Source of the DNA: Isosphaeraceae bacterium
GTDB lineage: Bacteria; Planctomycetota; Planctomycetia; Isosphaerales; Isosphaeraceae
Direction of reading: 5' to 3'
Length of the DNA: 64,000 nt
Assembly (NCBI GenBank): GCA_025356475.1
Contig: JANXSX010000122.1
Location: forward strand, 42,004 to 106,003
The notes beneath the pieces were generated by a model. The model was not told the DNA's origin and did not search any database. It saw only the letters and a program-made list of their open reading frames with translations. The position numbers were made by a program, and so were the translations under genes. Positions within the stretch are counted from its first letter, which is position 1. Each line of letters begins with the position of its first letter. Of the stretch, positions 19,409-27,959 are shown one piece after another.

Positions 19409-20179
19409 ATGGGTGTTCTGGATCGATTTCGGCTGGATGGTCGGGTCGCCCTGGTGACAGGTGGGGCCCGTGGACTTGGTCAGGTCTTCGCCGATGCGCT
19501 GGCGTCGGCAGGGGCGTCGGTGGTTCTGACCGCTCGCGAGCTCGAACCAGCTCGGCTTGCGGCGGAACGGCTCCATAGGCGGGAAGGGGTTCCCACCCTG
19601 GGTGTTGCCGTCGACGTGACCAAGAGTGGAGAAGTGGATACCCTGGTCGCCAAGACCCTCGACACGTTCGGAAGGCTCGACATCCTGGTCAACAATGCGG
19701 GTATCAATATTCGGGGGCCGATCGATGGCTTAAAGGAAACCGATTTCGACGAGGTGATCGCTACGAACCTCAAGGGCCCCTGGCTGGTCTGTCGTGCGGT
19801 CGCGGAACCTATGAAACGGCAAAAGTGGGGTCGGGTGATCAACGTGTCCAGCATGTTGGGCGAAGTGGCACTCGCCGAGCGAACTCCCTATTGCGCGAGC
19901 AAGGGGGGACTCACACTGATGACCCAGTCGCTCGCACTCGAATGGGCTCAGACCGGGATCAACGTCAATGCCCTCTGTCCCGGCTTCTTCGCAACCGAGA
20001 TCAATAAGGTCTTGTTAGAAAATCCTGTCACCCGAGCCGCGTTCGTCGCCAAAGTGCCGATGGGTCGGTGGGGCGAGCCTGAGGAGCTGGGGCCAACCAT
20101 CGTTTTCCTCGCGTCCGAGGCGTCGAGCTATATGACCGGGGCGACCCTCATATTCGACGGCGGATACACTGCTCAATAA
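19409..20179 (+). CDS. SDR family NAD(P)-dependent oxidoreductase
   Basis: 256 residues from ATG 19409; TTG 19403 is a close alternative. It is a classical short-chain dehydrogenase. The cofactor motif TGGARGLG, the NNAG motif, the catalytic serine in NVSSMLG, and Tyr161 with Lys165 in YCASK are intact. The ending FLASEASSYMTGATLIFDGG is typical of gluconate 5-dehydrogenase or 3-oxoacyl-ACP-reductase-like members, but the substrate cannot be told from sequence. Its TAA stop overlaps the ATG of argJ (TAATG), so the two are translated in tandem, although no direct link between an SDR and arginine synthesis is known to me. Confidence 0.9.
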   Translation: MGVLDRFRLDGRVALVTGGARGLGQVFADALASAGASVVLTARELEPARLAAERLHRREGVPTLGVAVDVTKSGEVDTLVAKTLDTFGRLDILVNNAGINIRGPIDGLKETDFDEVIATNLKGPWLVCRAVAEPMKRQKWGRVINVSSMLGEVALAERTPYCASKGGLTLMTQSLALEWAQTGINVNALCPGFFATEINKVLLENPVTRAAFVAKVPMGRWGEPEELGPTIVFLASEASSYMTGATLIFDGGYTAQ

Positions 20180-21429
20180 TGCCCAAGCCTAGAATGACCC
20201 TCGACCCTTCAACCCCATTTAGGTTGTCTGATATGTCCGATGCCCCAAGCATTCCTCAAGGGTTCCGGATGGGTGCCGTGAAGGCGGGGATTAAGCCCTC
20301 GGGGGGGCTTGACCTGGCCATCCTTCTGAGCGATCGGCCCTGCACGACTGCGGGGACATTCACGCTCAATCGTGTCGCCGCCGCTCCGGTCCAGTGGGAC
20401 CGCAGGCTCGTTCCGTCAAGTTCGATCCGCGCAGTTGTGATCAATGCGGGGAATGCCAACGCCGCAACCGGTGCAGAAGGCCTGGCGAACGTCAAGCGAA
20501 CCGCCGAGTTGGCCGCATCACTCTTCGGGTGTGAGGCCAAGGATATCCTGGTTGCCTCGACTGGTGTTATTGGTCATCAGTTGCCGATGCCGAAGCTGGA
20601 ATCAGGGCTCCACGCTGTGGTCCCGACCTTGGGATCGACCCCAGAGTTGCTCGACCTAGCCTCGCGTGCAATCCTCACAACCGACACCGTCCCCAAGGTC
20701 GTCTCGCGAGTGATGGAGTTAAGCGGGCGAACGATCCAACTTCTCGGAATGGCCAAGGGGGCAGCAATGATCGGCCCTCGAATGGCAACAATGTTGGGAT
20801 TCTTCATCACTGACGCCCATGTGGGGTCAGACGATCTCCAGACCCTTCTGTCACATGCTGTTGAGCATTCGTTCAACTGCATCTCTGTCGAAGGGCACGC
20901 CAGCACCAATGATACCGTCCTACTGCTTGCGAATGGCGCGGCGGGGGGCGATCAGTTGGTGGGGGCCGATCTTGAGTCATTTGCTTCTGAGGTCAAGTCG
21001 GCCTGTGTCGAACTCGCCAGAATGATCCCCGCCGATGGCGAAGGGGCGACGCACCTGATCACGATCGATGTCGAAGGGTGTGCGAGCCGGAGAGAAGCCC
21101 GTGATCTTGCGCGGGCGGTGGCTGATAGCCCCCTGGTCAAGACTGCGATCCACGGGGCCGATCCCAATTGGGGGCGCATTGTCTCGGCAGCCGGATATGC
21201 GGGCGTCCCGTTCGAGGAGAACGAGGTCTCGCTATGGCTAAACGGCGTTGCTCTTTACCGGAGAGGAACCCCGCTCGCATTTGATTCGGCACGAGTGTCA
21301 AATTCGATCCGGATGAACCGAGAGACAACGATCAACCTCGTCTTCGAACGAGGTGACGCCTCGATTCGCTTCTGGACCTGCGACCTCACCGCCGAATATA
21401 TCCGGCTCAACGCCGACTACACGACTTGA
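20179..21429 (+). CDS. argJ: Glutamate N-acetyltransferase / amino-acid acetyltransferase (ArgJ)
   Basis: 416 residues from ATG 20179, which overlaps the SDR stop. A later ATG at 20233 (MSDAPSIPQGFRMGAV) fits the usual ArgJ N-terminus better, so the first 18 residues may not be translated. ArgJ moves the acetyl group from N-acetylornithine to glutamate, recycling it in arginine synthesis. It is self-cleaving, and the cleavage and nucleophile threonine is Thr204 in MATMLGF. NAGNANAATG, the SFNCISVEGHASTNDT segment and the C-terminal ADPNWGRI are typical. With argB, argD and argF at 9.5-12.8 kb it covers most of the acetylated pathway; argC is not in this window. Confidence 0.94.
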   Translation: MPKPRMTLDPSTPFRLSDMSDAPSIPQGFRMGAVKAGIKPSGGLDLAILLSDRPCTTAGTFTLNRVAAAPVQWDRRLVPSSSIRAVVINAGNANAATGAEGLANVKRTAELAASLFGCEAKDILVASTGVIGHQLPMPKLESGLHAVVPTLGSTPELLDLASRAILTTDTVPKVVSRVMELSGRTIQLLGMAKGAAMIGPRMATMLGFFITDAHVGSDDLQTLLSHAVEHSFNCISVEGHASTNDTVLLLANGAAGGDQLVGADLESFASEVKSACVELARMIPADGEGATHLITIDVEGCASRREARDLARAVADSPLVKTAIHGADPNWGRIVSAAGYAGVPFEENEVSLWLNGVALYRRGTPLAFDSARVSNSIRMNRETTINLVFERGDASIRFWTCDLTAEYIRLNADYTT

Positions 21430-21458
21430 GCTCCGAGATCGCCCAGCCCACCCACTGC

Positions 21459-21968
21459 TCAGGCTTCTGGTTTATTACGGAGGTTCAAAGCCAGAGGACG
21501 CAGCACCGCGAGCATGGTATTGATGTGGGCGAGCTTGGGCCCGAACTTGTCGACAAAGTCGCTCAGGGCGAAATCGCCATCGACCAGGTTTTCGTGGTTG
21601 TCGTCCACGTATTCGGACATGTCACGCATCAGGCCAGAATGGACCTGTTCGAGCTTAGCGAGGGCTTCCTTGCAGTTGTCAATCACCCCGTCGTGACTGT
21701 TCTGCCAGCGCTCCAGGTCGGAGATCTGCCGAGCCCGTTGGTCGCGGGCGACCTGGGTGTTCTCGCGGGTTAGCTCCAGGATCTGACGCTCTTGTTCGAG
21801 CGACTGCCGCTGCAATTCCAAAGTCTGTGACTGAAGGTTGATCAGGATATGGAGCAACGCAACCGGGTCGTTACCCTGGGGAGTCCCCGGAGCGGGTGAG
21901 GAACCGCTCTGTGAGGCTTCGACACGATAGGTCCACATTGGTGACGGCGTGTTCTCTCGTGTCGACAC
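21459..21968 (-). CDS. Coiled-coil protein of unknown function
   Basis: 169 residues from GTG 21968, chosen because GGGAGG lies 5 nt upstream. The N-terminal 40 residues are rich in Ser, Pro and Gly. Residues of about 50-130 form a long amphipathic coiled coil rich in Gln, Glu, Leu and Arg (LLHILINLQSQTLELQRQSL and following). A conserved-looking tail (DFVDKFGPKLAHINTML) ends the chain. There is no signal peptide or TM segment, so it is probably cytosolic. It converges on argJ with a gap of about 30 nt. I do not recognise a family. Confidence 0.6.
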   Translation of the reverse strand: MSTRENTPSPMWTYRVEASQSGSSPAPGTPQGNDPVALLHILINLQSQTLELQRQSLEQERQILELTRENTQVARDQRARQISDLERWQNSHDGVIDNCKEALAKLEQVHSGLMRDMSEYVDDNHENLVDGDFALSDFVDKFGPKLAHINTMLAVLRPLALNLRNKPEA

Positions 21969-22118
21969 CCCGACCTCCCTTAACAACGATGGTCTATTAG
22001 CACCCAGCACATTGATAGCGGCTTACCTACTATAGGACGGACCCCATCATTGGCATAGCGTGTTGTGAAGATTGTTGGAGGCGGGGTGACGACGGATCTG
22101 TCTCTATCGGCTCTTTCT

Positions 22119-22142
22119 GTCCCTCTCAATCGCGAGAGGGAC
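22119..22142. terminator. Hairpin downstream of larB-nnrD
   Basis: A perfect 9 bp stem (GTCCCTCTC at 22119-22127, complement at 22134-22142) with a 6 nt loop lies about 65 nt past the nnrD stop on the minus strand. It is followed there by AGAAAGAG rather than a T-run, so termination is likely but not certain. Confidence 0.5.
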
Positions 22143-22205
22143 TTCGAAGACAGGGAGAGGTTGGGTCACCGGTCGGGTGGCGTCGCCTGATCGGAAGCCG
22201 ACCCG

Positions 22206-23078
22206 TTATCTCGTCAAGTGTTCAAAAGCATCGGCGACTCCATCCACGATATCGCCTGCGATCAACCCTACCTCCCCATTATTGTCACGAGCGATATCGC
22301 CTGCGACTCCGTGGGCGTAGGTCCCCAAGGCAGCCGCCTCGAACGCGGGGAGCCCCTGGCCGATCATGGCTGCAATCACTCCTGTGAGAACGTCGCCAGC
22401 CCCACCCGTAGACATGCCGGGGTTGCCGGAGTTGTTAACGTAAATCTTGGTACCGTCGGTCACTACGGTATTTTGGCCCTTCAAGACGACGATCACTCCG
22501 TGCTTGGCGGCGAAGCTTGCGGCCAGACCTTCACGGTCGGCTTGAACTTCAGCAACCGTCTTACCCGTGAGCCTGGCGAACTCGCCCGGATGGGGGGTGA
22601 GGATCACAGGCCGGTCTAGTCCAGTCAGTTCGTTCAGGAAACCCGCGAGGACGTTCAAAGCATCGGCGTCAAAAATCGTCGGCAGTGCGACCGAGGTCAG
22701 TGCCCAGCGGACCAGGTGTCCGACATCCGTCGATTGACCAAGTCCTGGCCCAATCGCCAAGACGGTCGCGCCCGGGACGAGTTTGGTCTGAAGGATCGAT
22801 CTGGCCTTTTCAAAGGCGATTAACCCATCTTCATCCTGGGGAAGTGGGTAGGTCATGTAGGAGGGTTCGAAGCTGGCCACAGTCGGCTGGATTTCGGCGG
22901 GGGAGGCGACCCGGACAAGTCCGGCACCCGACCTCAATGCTCCTGCACCCGCGAGGGCAGCCGCCCCGGCCATCCCTCGACTGCCGGCGATGATCAGAAC
23001 GCTGCCATACATCCCCTTATGGCTACCCGGCTTACGCTTGGGGAGCATTGGGGGCTGTTCGATCCGTTCAAGAGACAT
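22206..23078 (-). CDS. nnrD: ADP-dependent NAD(P)H-hydrate dehydratase
   Basis: 290 residues with the ribokinase-like fold of the NnrD/CARKD family, which repairs hydrated NADH and NADPH using ADP. Visible signatures are KGMYGSVLIIAGSRGMAGAA near the N-terminus, LTPHPGEFARLTG in the middle, and the anion-hole motif NPGMSTGGAGDVLTG near residue 230. The N-terminal NnrE epimerase domain found fused in many bacteria is absent, so an epimerase would have to be encoded elsewhere. The ATG at 23078 lies inside the end of larB (11 nt overlap), so translation is coupled. Confidence 0.93.
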   Translation of the reverse strand: MSLERIEQPPMLPKRKPGSHKGMYGSVLIIAGSRGMAGAAALAGAGALRSGAGLVRVASPAEIQPTVASFEPSYMTYPLPQDEDGLIAFEKARSILQTKLVPGATVLAIGPGLGQSTDVGHLVRWALTSVALPTIFDADALNVLAGFLNELTGLDRPVILTPHPGEFARLTGKTVAEVQADREGLAASFAAKHGVIVVLKGQNTVVTDGTKIYVNNSGNPGMSTGGAGDVLTGVIAAMIGQGLPAFEAAALGTYAHGVAGDIARDNNGEVGLIAGDIVDGVADAFEHLTR

Positions 23079-23871
23079 GAACCTTGTCCTTCTTCGCAGC
23101 CAACGTGCGTGCCTGTCCGACCCGACGCGCGATCAAGCCGGCAACATGCCCGCCATTGAAGCCGCCGTCGATATTTGTCACCACGACATTCGATGAGCAA
23201 CTATTGAGCATACCAAGTAAAGACGAGAGCCCGTGAAAGTGGGCTCCATAGCCGACGCTCGTGGGGACCGCGATCACAGGGCAGTCGACCAAGCCCCCGA
23301 GAACACTCGGCAACGCCCCTTCCATCCCCGCAACGGCGATGATCACGTCGGCGTCCTTCATATCCTTCAGCCGATTGAAGAGCCGATGGATTCCCGCGAC
23401 TCCCACGTCGGCGATCAGGGTCACCTCGCAATTCCACGCTTCCGCCGTGACCCGAGCCTCTTCGGCCACAGGGAGATCGCTCGTACCGGCGGTAACAACG
23501 ACCACGCGGCCAACTTTCGGCTCGTCGGCCGAGGTTCCAATCAACCGGAAGGTCCGCGCGACGGAGTTGGCGACCCCCTCGGGGAACGTTTCGTGGAGGT
23601 GGGTCATCGCCTCGTGAGAGACTCGGGTGGCCAGTGCTCCCTGGCCGTTCCGATTGAGACTCTTAAGAATCGCGACAATCTGTTCGGGTGTCTTGCCCTG
23701 ACCGAAAACGACCTCGGGGAATCCGCAGCGGAGTCCGCGCTGGTGGTCGATGGTCGCGAACCCTCCGACTTCCTCGAGCGGTGCCTGACGCAGTTGTTCA
23801 GCCGCCCGGGCCGGTTCGATCTCGCCGGAACGGACAGCCTCTAGCAGGCGTTCAAGCTCGAAAGCGTCCAT
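23068..23871 (-). CDS. larB: Nickel pincer cofactor biosynthesis protein LarB
   Basis: 267 residues. LarB carboxylates and hydrolyses nicotinic acid adenine dinucleotide in the first step of nickel pincer cofactor synthesis. The C-terminal PurE-like domain is clear: VVVVTAGTSDLPVAEEA, the DVGVAGIHRL motif, VAGMEGALPSVLGGLV, and IAVPTSVGYGAHFHG. The N-terminal helical part (MDAFELERLLEAVRSGEI) is also typical. No larC or larE lies within the window. It overlaps nnrD by 11 nt and both act on nicotinamide-dinucleotide chemistry, which may explain the pairing. Confidence 0.93.
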   Translation of the reverse strand: MDAFELERLLEAVRSGEIEPARAAEQLRQAPLEEVGGFATIDHQRGLRCGFPEVVFGQGKTPEQIVAILKSLNRNGQGALATRVSHEAMTHLHETFPEGVANSVARTFRLIGTSADEPKVGRVVVVTAGTSDLPVAEEARVTAEAWNCEVTLIADVGVAGIHRLFNRLKDMKDADVIIAVAGMEGALPSVLGGLVDCPVIAVPTSVGYGAHFHGLSSLLGMLNSCSSNVVVTNIDGGFNGGHVAGLIARRVGQARTLAAKKDKVHVS

Positions 23872-24040
23872 CAGGAAGTATCACCGGAGAGCAAAATGTG
23901 GGAAAAGTGCGAACTTAACGTTTCTATCCGGCGCGACCTCTGGGAGGTCGACCGGTAGTTTATCCTCCTCTTGTAACGTGCCGGGGCCTCTGGCCGCAAC
24001 GCCTCACGCCTCGGGATGAACTGTAATTGGGCCTCGTGAC

Positions 24041-24464
24041 TTAACAATGTCGCACAGCGGGGAGCGTCAGCCACTCAGATACTGACCAGACATGATCGGT
24101 TAACCCGGCGGCCATCGCTGGGCTTCGCTTACTTCTGCAAGGTGCGTTCATCCTCCTTGATTCCCAGCGTCCGCACCGGCCAGCAGAAGTTATAGACGCA
24201 CATTATTAAACATGCGAACGCTTCGTGATATCGCCAGGCCTTGCTCAACCGATAGGTCTTGCGAGCCTTTCGAGCTTTGCGGTGCCGGTCCGTCCCGTTC
24301 TGACGCTCGACGAAAGACGTATTGATCGCTCGACTCGCTGTCGATTTTTCCTTGACGCCCGCGAGCTGGTGCGCCCGTTTGGCGAGGAACTGCGTCCTTT
24401 CAGTATTCAACTGCTCGCGTTTTTCTGTAATGAAAGACATTGCGTTTATTGCCCTAAAGGGCAC
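24041..24464 (-). pseudogene. Decayed IS1-like DDE transposase, frameshifted C-terminal fragment
   Basis: One frame (stop at 24129) encodes INTSFVERQNGTDR ... KTYRLSKAW ... YNFCWPVRTL. This is the C-terminal part of a DDE transposase family common in planctomycetes and often labelled IS1-like. It then stops early. The expected continuation, MAAGLTDHVWSVSEWLTLP, is found in another frame from 24115 to the TAA at 24041, so a frameshift separates the two pieces. Transposase homology begins near 24344. Upstream of that, the protein is lost and the sequence runs into a composite inverted repeat. No terminal repeats of an intact IS were found. Family naming is from memory and tentative. Confidence 0.7.
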
Positions 24465-24570
24465 GACAGATCAGCCTAGGGCATCGCCCTAGAGAGGGCT
24501 CTGGCGACCGCTGCGCCTGCCCTCCCCTGGGCGATGCCCAGGGCTGATTTGTGGCCGCCCGTTTCAGGGC
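24451..24570. repeat. Composite inverted-repeat element (palindromes within a palindrome)
   Basis: Four small palindromes are arranged symmetrically. An outer pair is GCCCTAAAGGGC (24451-24462) and GCCCGTTTCAGGGC (24557-24570). An inner pair is at 24470-24492 and 24526-24548, each built on GGGCATCGCCC or its complement, and the two arms are inverted copies of each other (ATCAGCC ... GGGCTGAT). GAGGGC/GCCCTC close the centre. This resembles REP/MITE-type elements scattered in planctomycete genomes. It sits exactly where the transposase remnant loses its N-terminal part. Confidence 0.7.
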
Positions 24571-25209
24571 GACAATACTCATGAGGAAAAAATGTTACGT
24601 CAGATTTCTCCTCCTCGGCCACTAGAGACCAACACGCAGGGGAGCTACATTCATTGCTCTAGGAACGAGCTTACTCAGAACTTGTCATCTACCCAGACCT
24701 GCGCACCATCTGCGGATCGCTAGGCAAAATTGAACGCCTATCCACAGTCATAGGACAAGATTAATGGGAAAATCGACACTTTTGGCCCCGTAAAGCCATT
24801 GAGGCAGTGAGTTGTAGTCAATAGTCCCCATTCTTCCTATCCGACCTAGATTGACACGCGGGGCTTTTGTCGGAAACGTCGAGAGCCTCCCTCGCAGAGG
24901 ACATTAGAGCCGATACACCTCAAAGGTAACTTCTCAATAAGTCCAGGCGATCTCCGCGATGGCTGACGTCGTCATCCTAGATTTCCCGAGAAAATGACTT
25001 GGAACGGCCATCTAGGCGAATCATTGTCAGGCAGAATTTGTTGAACTCTCTTCGATTTGCTGCTTCATTTTGGGAGTTGACGGAGTAAACTCAGGAGTTG
25101 TCTCGCTGGACGAGTTCGTTCCGCTCTCCGACTAGTAGAACACGATGTCTCGGACTCGTCGCGGCAGTGTCCTTTCCCGGATCTCGGTCTGATCGAGGAG
25201 TCGAGAGCG
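24571..25209. other. Gene-free region upstream of aldo/keto reductase
   Basis: About 640 nt with lower GC than the surroundings. I see no supported gene, tRNA, repeat or terminator. The last 20 nt hold the GAGGAG ribosome site of the reductase gene. Confidence 0.45.
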
Positions 25210-26466
25210 ATGGCGCATAATGATGATCCTTTGACTTGCACCGATCGACGGTCGTTCCTCCAGGCAGGTGCTGTCGCTACGGCGACAGCTTTGGCGGTGA
25301 CGCCAGGCCTTTCTCTTGCCCAGGACGCCAAGGCCGCCGACAAGACGGCCCCCGTACTTCCCAAGCGTGCGTTAGGTAAGACGGGCGTCGAGATCACGAT
25401 GCTCAATCAAGGCGCGATCCGTGGTTCGGAACTAGACCGAATCATTAGACTCGCTTTTGCGAGCGGGATTCGGACCTTCGACACGGCCAAGGTCTATGGA
25501 TCGGAGCCGAACTTCAAGAAGTGGTTCGAGCAAGCTCCCGAGGTCCGTAAGCAGATCTTCCTTGTCACCAAGGATATGCCTCGCGAGCCCAAAGACATGA
25601 TCCGGATGCTCGACGAGCGTCTTGAAACACTCGGCACCGATTACATCGACCTCTTCTTCATCCACGGGTTCGGCGATCACCACAGCGTTGATGAAGCGAC
25701 GCGCTGGGTCAAAGGTCAGGAGTTCAAAGAGGTCGCGGACAAGATTCGCAAGTCGGGCAAAGCGAAGTTCGTGGGCTTTTCTAGCCACCACAAAGACCGC
25801 GCTCCGATCATCGAAGCAGCGGCTGAGGGTGGGATCATCGACGCGATCATGTTGCAGTACACCCCTTGGCTCGACAAGGACTCGCCGCTCAATAAGGCCT
25901 TGGATGCTGCCCATAAGAAGGGCATCGGCCTGATCACGATGAAGCAGATTGCCGGCAAGGGGTTTGGCGACGCGCCTAAGGGAAATATCCTCGACGATGT
26001 CGTGGCCAAGGTCCCGATGCTCAAGGAGAAGAACCTCACCCCGTTCCAAGGCTTGCTCCACGCGATCTGGACCGACGAAAGGATCAGCAGTAGTTGCGTG
26101 TCGATGAGGAACACGGACCAACTCCGTGAGAACACCGATGCCGCGCGTCGTTACGCGCCGCTCAAAGTGGCAGAGATCCTCCAGCTCCGCGATGCCGCGA
26201 TCGCATACGGTCAAACGCTCTGTGGAGATTGTGACGGCAGATGTTCGATCGCTGCTGGGACCACAGCGGAACTCGGTAACCTGACCCGGTTCCTGACCTA
26301 CCACGAGTTCCACGGTGACCGGACCAAGGCTCGGGCCGAGTACGCCTCGCTCGATGAGCCTGCCCGCGACTGGACCGGGGCCGACCTCGTCGCTGCTCGC
26401 GAAGCCTGCCCCAACGGCCTCGATTTCGCGAAGCTTTTGCCCCAGGTCGAGCGCCACCTTGCGTAA
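25210..26466 (+). CDS. Tat-exported aldo/keto reductase
   Basis: 418 residues. The N-terminus carries a twin-arginine signal (DRRSFLQAG) followed by a hydrophobic stretch and LSLAQDA, so the enzyme is probably exported folded. The aldo/keto reductase barrel then starts (KRALGKTGVEITMLNQG). The catalytic set is visible: Asp and Tyr in FDTAKVYGSE, Lys in FLVTKDM, and His in IDLFFIHG. A C-terminal cysteine cluster (CGDCDGRCS) recalls the iron-sulfur-type tails of some family members, although the spacing is not that of a ferredoxin. GAGGAG precedes the ATG. The substrate is unknown; planctomycetes carry many exported sugar oxidoreductases. Confidence 0.88.
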   Translation: MAHNDDPLTCTDRRSFLQAGAVATATALAVTPGLSLAQDAKAADKTAPVLPKRALGKTGVEITMLNQGAIRGSELDRIIRLAFASGIRTFDTAKVYGSEPNFKKWFEQAPEVRKQIFLVTKDMPREPKDMIRMLDERLETLGTDYIDLFFIHGFGDHHSVDEATRWVKGQEFKEVADKIRKSGKAKFVGFSSHHKDRAPIIEAAAEGGIIDAIMLQYTPWLDKDSPLNKALDAAHKKGIGLITMKQIAGKGFGDAPKGNILDDVVAKVPMLKEKNLTPFQGLLHAIWTDERISSSCVSMRNTDQLRENTDAARRYAPLKVAEILQLRDAAIAYGQTLCGDCDGRCSIAAGTTAELGNLTRFLTYHEFHGDRTKARAEYASLDEPARDWTGADLVAAREACPNGLDFAKLLPQVERHLA

Positions 26467-26480
26467 ATGAACAGCTTGAC

Positions 26481-26504
26481 CCTCGTAGGGGAAACCCTAC
26501 GAGG
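26481..26504. terminator. Bidirectional hairpin between convergent genes
   Basis: A perfect 10 bp stem, CCTCGTAGGG and its complement, with a GAAA tetraloop. It lies between the stop of the aldo/keto reductase gene and the stop of the DUF1501 gene, so it probably ends both transcripts. Confidence 0.75.
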
Positions 26505-26509
26505 ATTGA

Positions 26510-27934
26510 TCAGCTCAAGATCGGCTTGAGCACATGACCATGCACGTTGGTCAACCGCCGTTGGATGCCATTGTGGTAGAAGGTCAGCCGCTGGTGATCG
26601 ATCCCGAGTAAGTGCAGGACGGTTGCATGGAAGTCGGGCCAGGTGACCAGATTCTCAGCGGCCTTCCAGCCGATCTCGTCGGTTGAGCCATAGGCGATCC
26701 CAGATTTGAGTCCCGCCCCGGCGAGCCAGACGCTAAAGCCGTAAGGGTTATGATCTCGGCCCGTTCCGACCACATCACCAGCCGCCTGGGTGAATGGGGT
26801 GCGGCCAAACTCGGTTGTGAACATAACCAGAGTATCTTCCAACATCCCCCGACGTCTCAGATCTCGGAGCAACGCTGCCACCGGTTGATCGATTCGCAAG
26901 GCCTCCAGGCCGTGGTTTTCCTTGAGGTTTTCATGGCCGTCCCAATTTCTCCGAGGACTGCCGAACGTCCCTCCTGAGATGAGCTGGACGAATCGGACAC
27001 CACGTTCGAGCAACCGCCGTCCGATCAAGCAAGCGCGTGCGAAGTCGGCGGTCTCGGCCCGATCGACCCCGTAAAGTTTCTTGGTTTCGCGCGTTTCGCC
27101 TTCCAGATCGGCGACGAGTGGAACCGAGGTCTGCATTCGCGCAGCGAGTTCATAGCCACGAATCCGGGCGCTCAGAACATCGTCGTCGGCATGGCGTGCG
27201 AGATGCCGTCGGTTCATCTCACCGACAAGGTCACGGGCGGCCGCTTCCGCCCCCGGCGAGATCGGCCGGGCGGGAAAGAGGTCATTGATCGCCTCACCCT
27301 TGGGGCGAATGACCACGCCTTGATGTCGAGCGGGGAGGAACCCGTTCGTCCAGTTGATCGAGCCCCCGGCAGGAAGCTCACGGACGTCGGGGATCACCAC
27401 AAAGGCGGGCAGGTCGTCGGACTCGTTGCCCAGCCCATAACTCATCCAGGCTCCCAAAGTTGGGAACCCGTTGAGCCGAAAGCCGCTATTCTCCTGAAAC
27501 GTCGCCGGCGTATGGTTCGACGTTTCAGCGACCATCGAGCGGATCACGGTCAGTTCATCGGCAACTTCGGCCAGGTGGGGAAAGAGATCCGAGACCCATA
27601 AACCACTCTCGCCTCGTTGCCGAAAGGCCCAGTCGGGCTGCCGAAGCCGACCGACCTGACCGAAGAAGACATCAGGCTTGTCAGACGATTGCAAGGCTTG
27701 ACCGTGCGCCTTGATCAAACCAGGCTTATAGTCAAACGTATCGATGTGGCTCATTGCCCCACACAAGCAGATGTGGATCACTCGCTTCGCTCTCGGGGCG
27801 AAGTGAGGGCAACCGGGATTCGACTCGCCCAGAATATCCGCCTGCAATGTGCCATCACGGAGCATCATTGAGGCGGCCGCCGCACCTGCCAAGGTGTTCC
27901 GGGTCCATGAGAAAAACTCGCGACGATCGATCAT
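26510..27934 (-). CDS. DUF1501 domain protein, secreted
   Basis: 474 residues. The N-terminus MIDRREFFSWTRNTLAG is a twin-arginine-type signal. The body matches the DUF1501 family (PF07394), related to the alkaline phosphatase/sulfatase superfamily: KRVIHICLCGAMSHIDTFDYKPGL, the SNHTPATFQENSG region, WDGHENLKENHGLE, TTEFGRTPF, and GRDHNPYGFSVWLAG. The function of the family is unknown. It directly follows the PSCyt1/DUF1549/DUF1553 gene, with about 25 nt between them. This two-gene set occurs in many copies in planctomycete genomes and is thought to act outside the cytoplasm. Confidence 0.93.
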   Translation of the reverse strand: MIDRREFFSWTRNTLAGAAAASMMLRDGTLQADILGESNPGCPHFAPRAKRVIHICLCGAMSHIDTFDYKPGLIKAHGQALQSSDKPDVFFGQVGRLRQPDWAFRQRGESGLWVSDLFPHLAEVADELTVIRSMVAETSNHTPATFQENSGFRLNGFPTLGAWMSYGLGNESDDLPAFVVIPDVRELPAGGSINWTNGFLPARHQGVVIRPKGEAINDLFPARPISPGAEAAARDLVGEMNRRHLARHADDDVLSARIRGYELAARMQTSVPLVADLEGETRETKKLYGVDRAETADFARACLIGRRLLERGVRFVQLISGGTFGSPRRNWDGHENLKENHGLEALRIDQPVAALLRDLRRRGMLEDTLVMFTTEFGRTPFTQAAGDVVGTGRDHNPYGFSVWLAGAGLKSGIAYGSTDEIGWKAAENLVTWPDFHATVLHLLGIDHQRLTFYHNGIQRRLTNVHGHVLKPILS

Positions 27935-27959
27935 GAGTCAGACCTCCAACCGGCACGCG

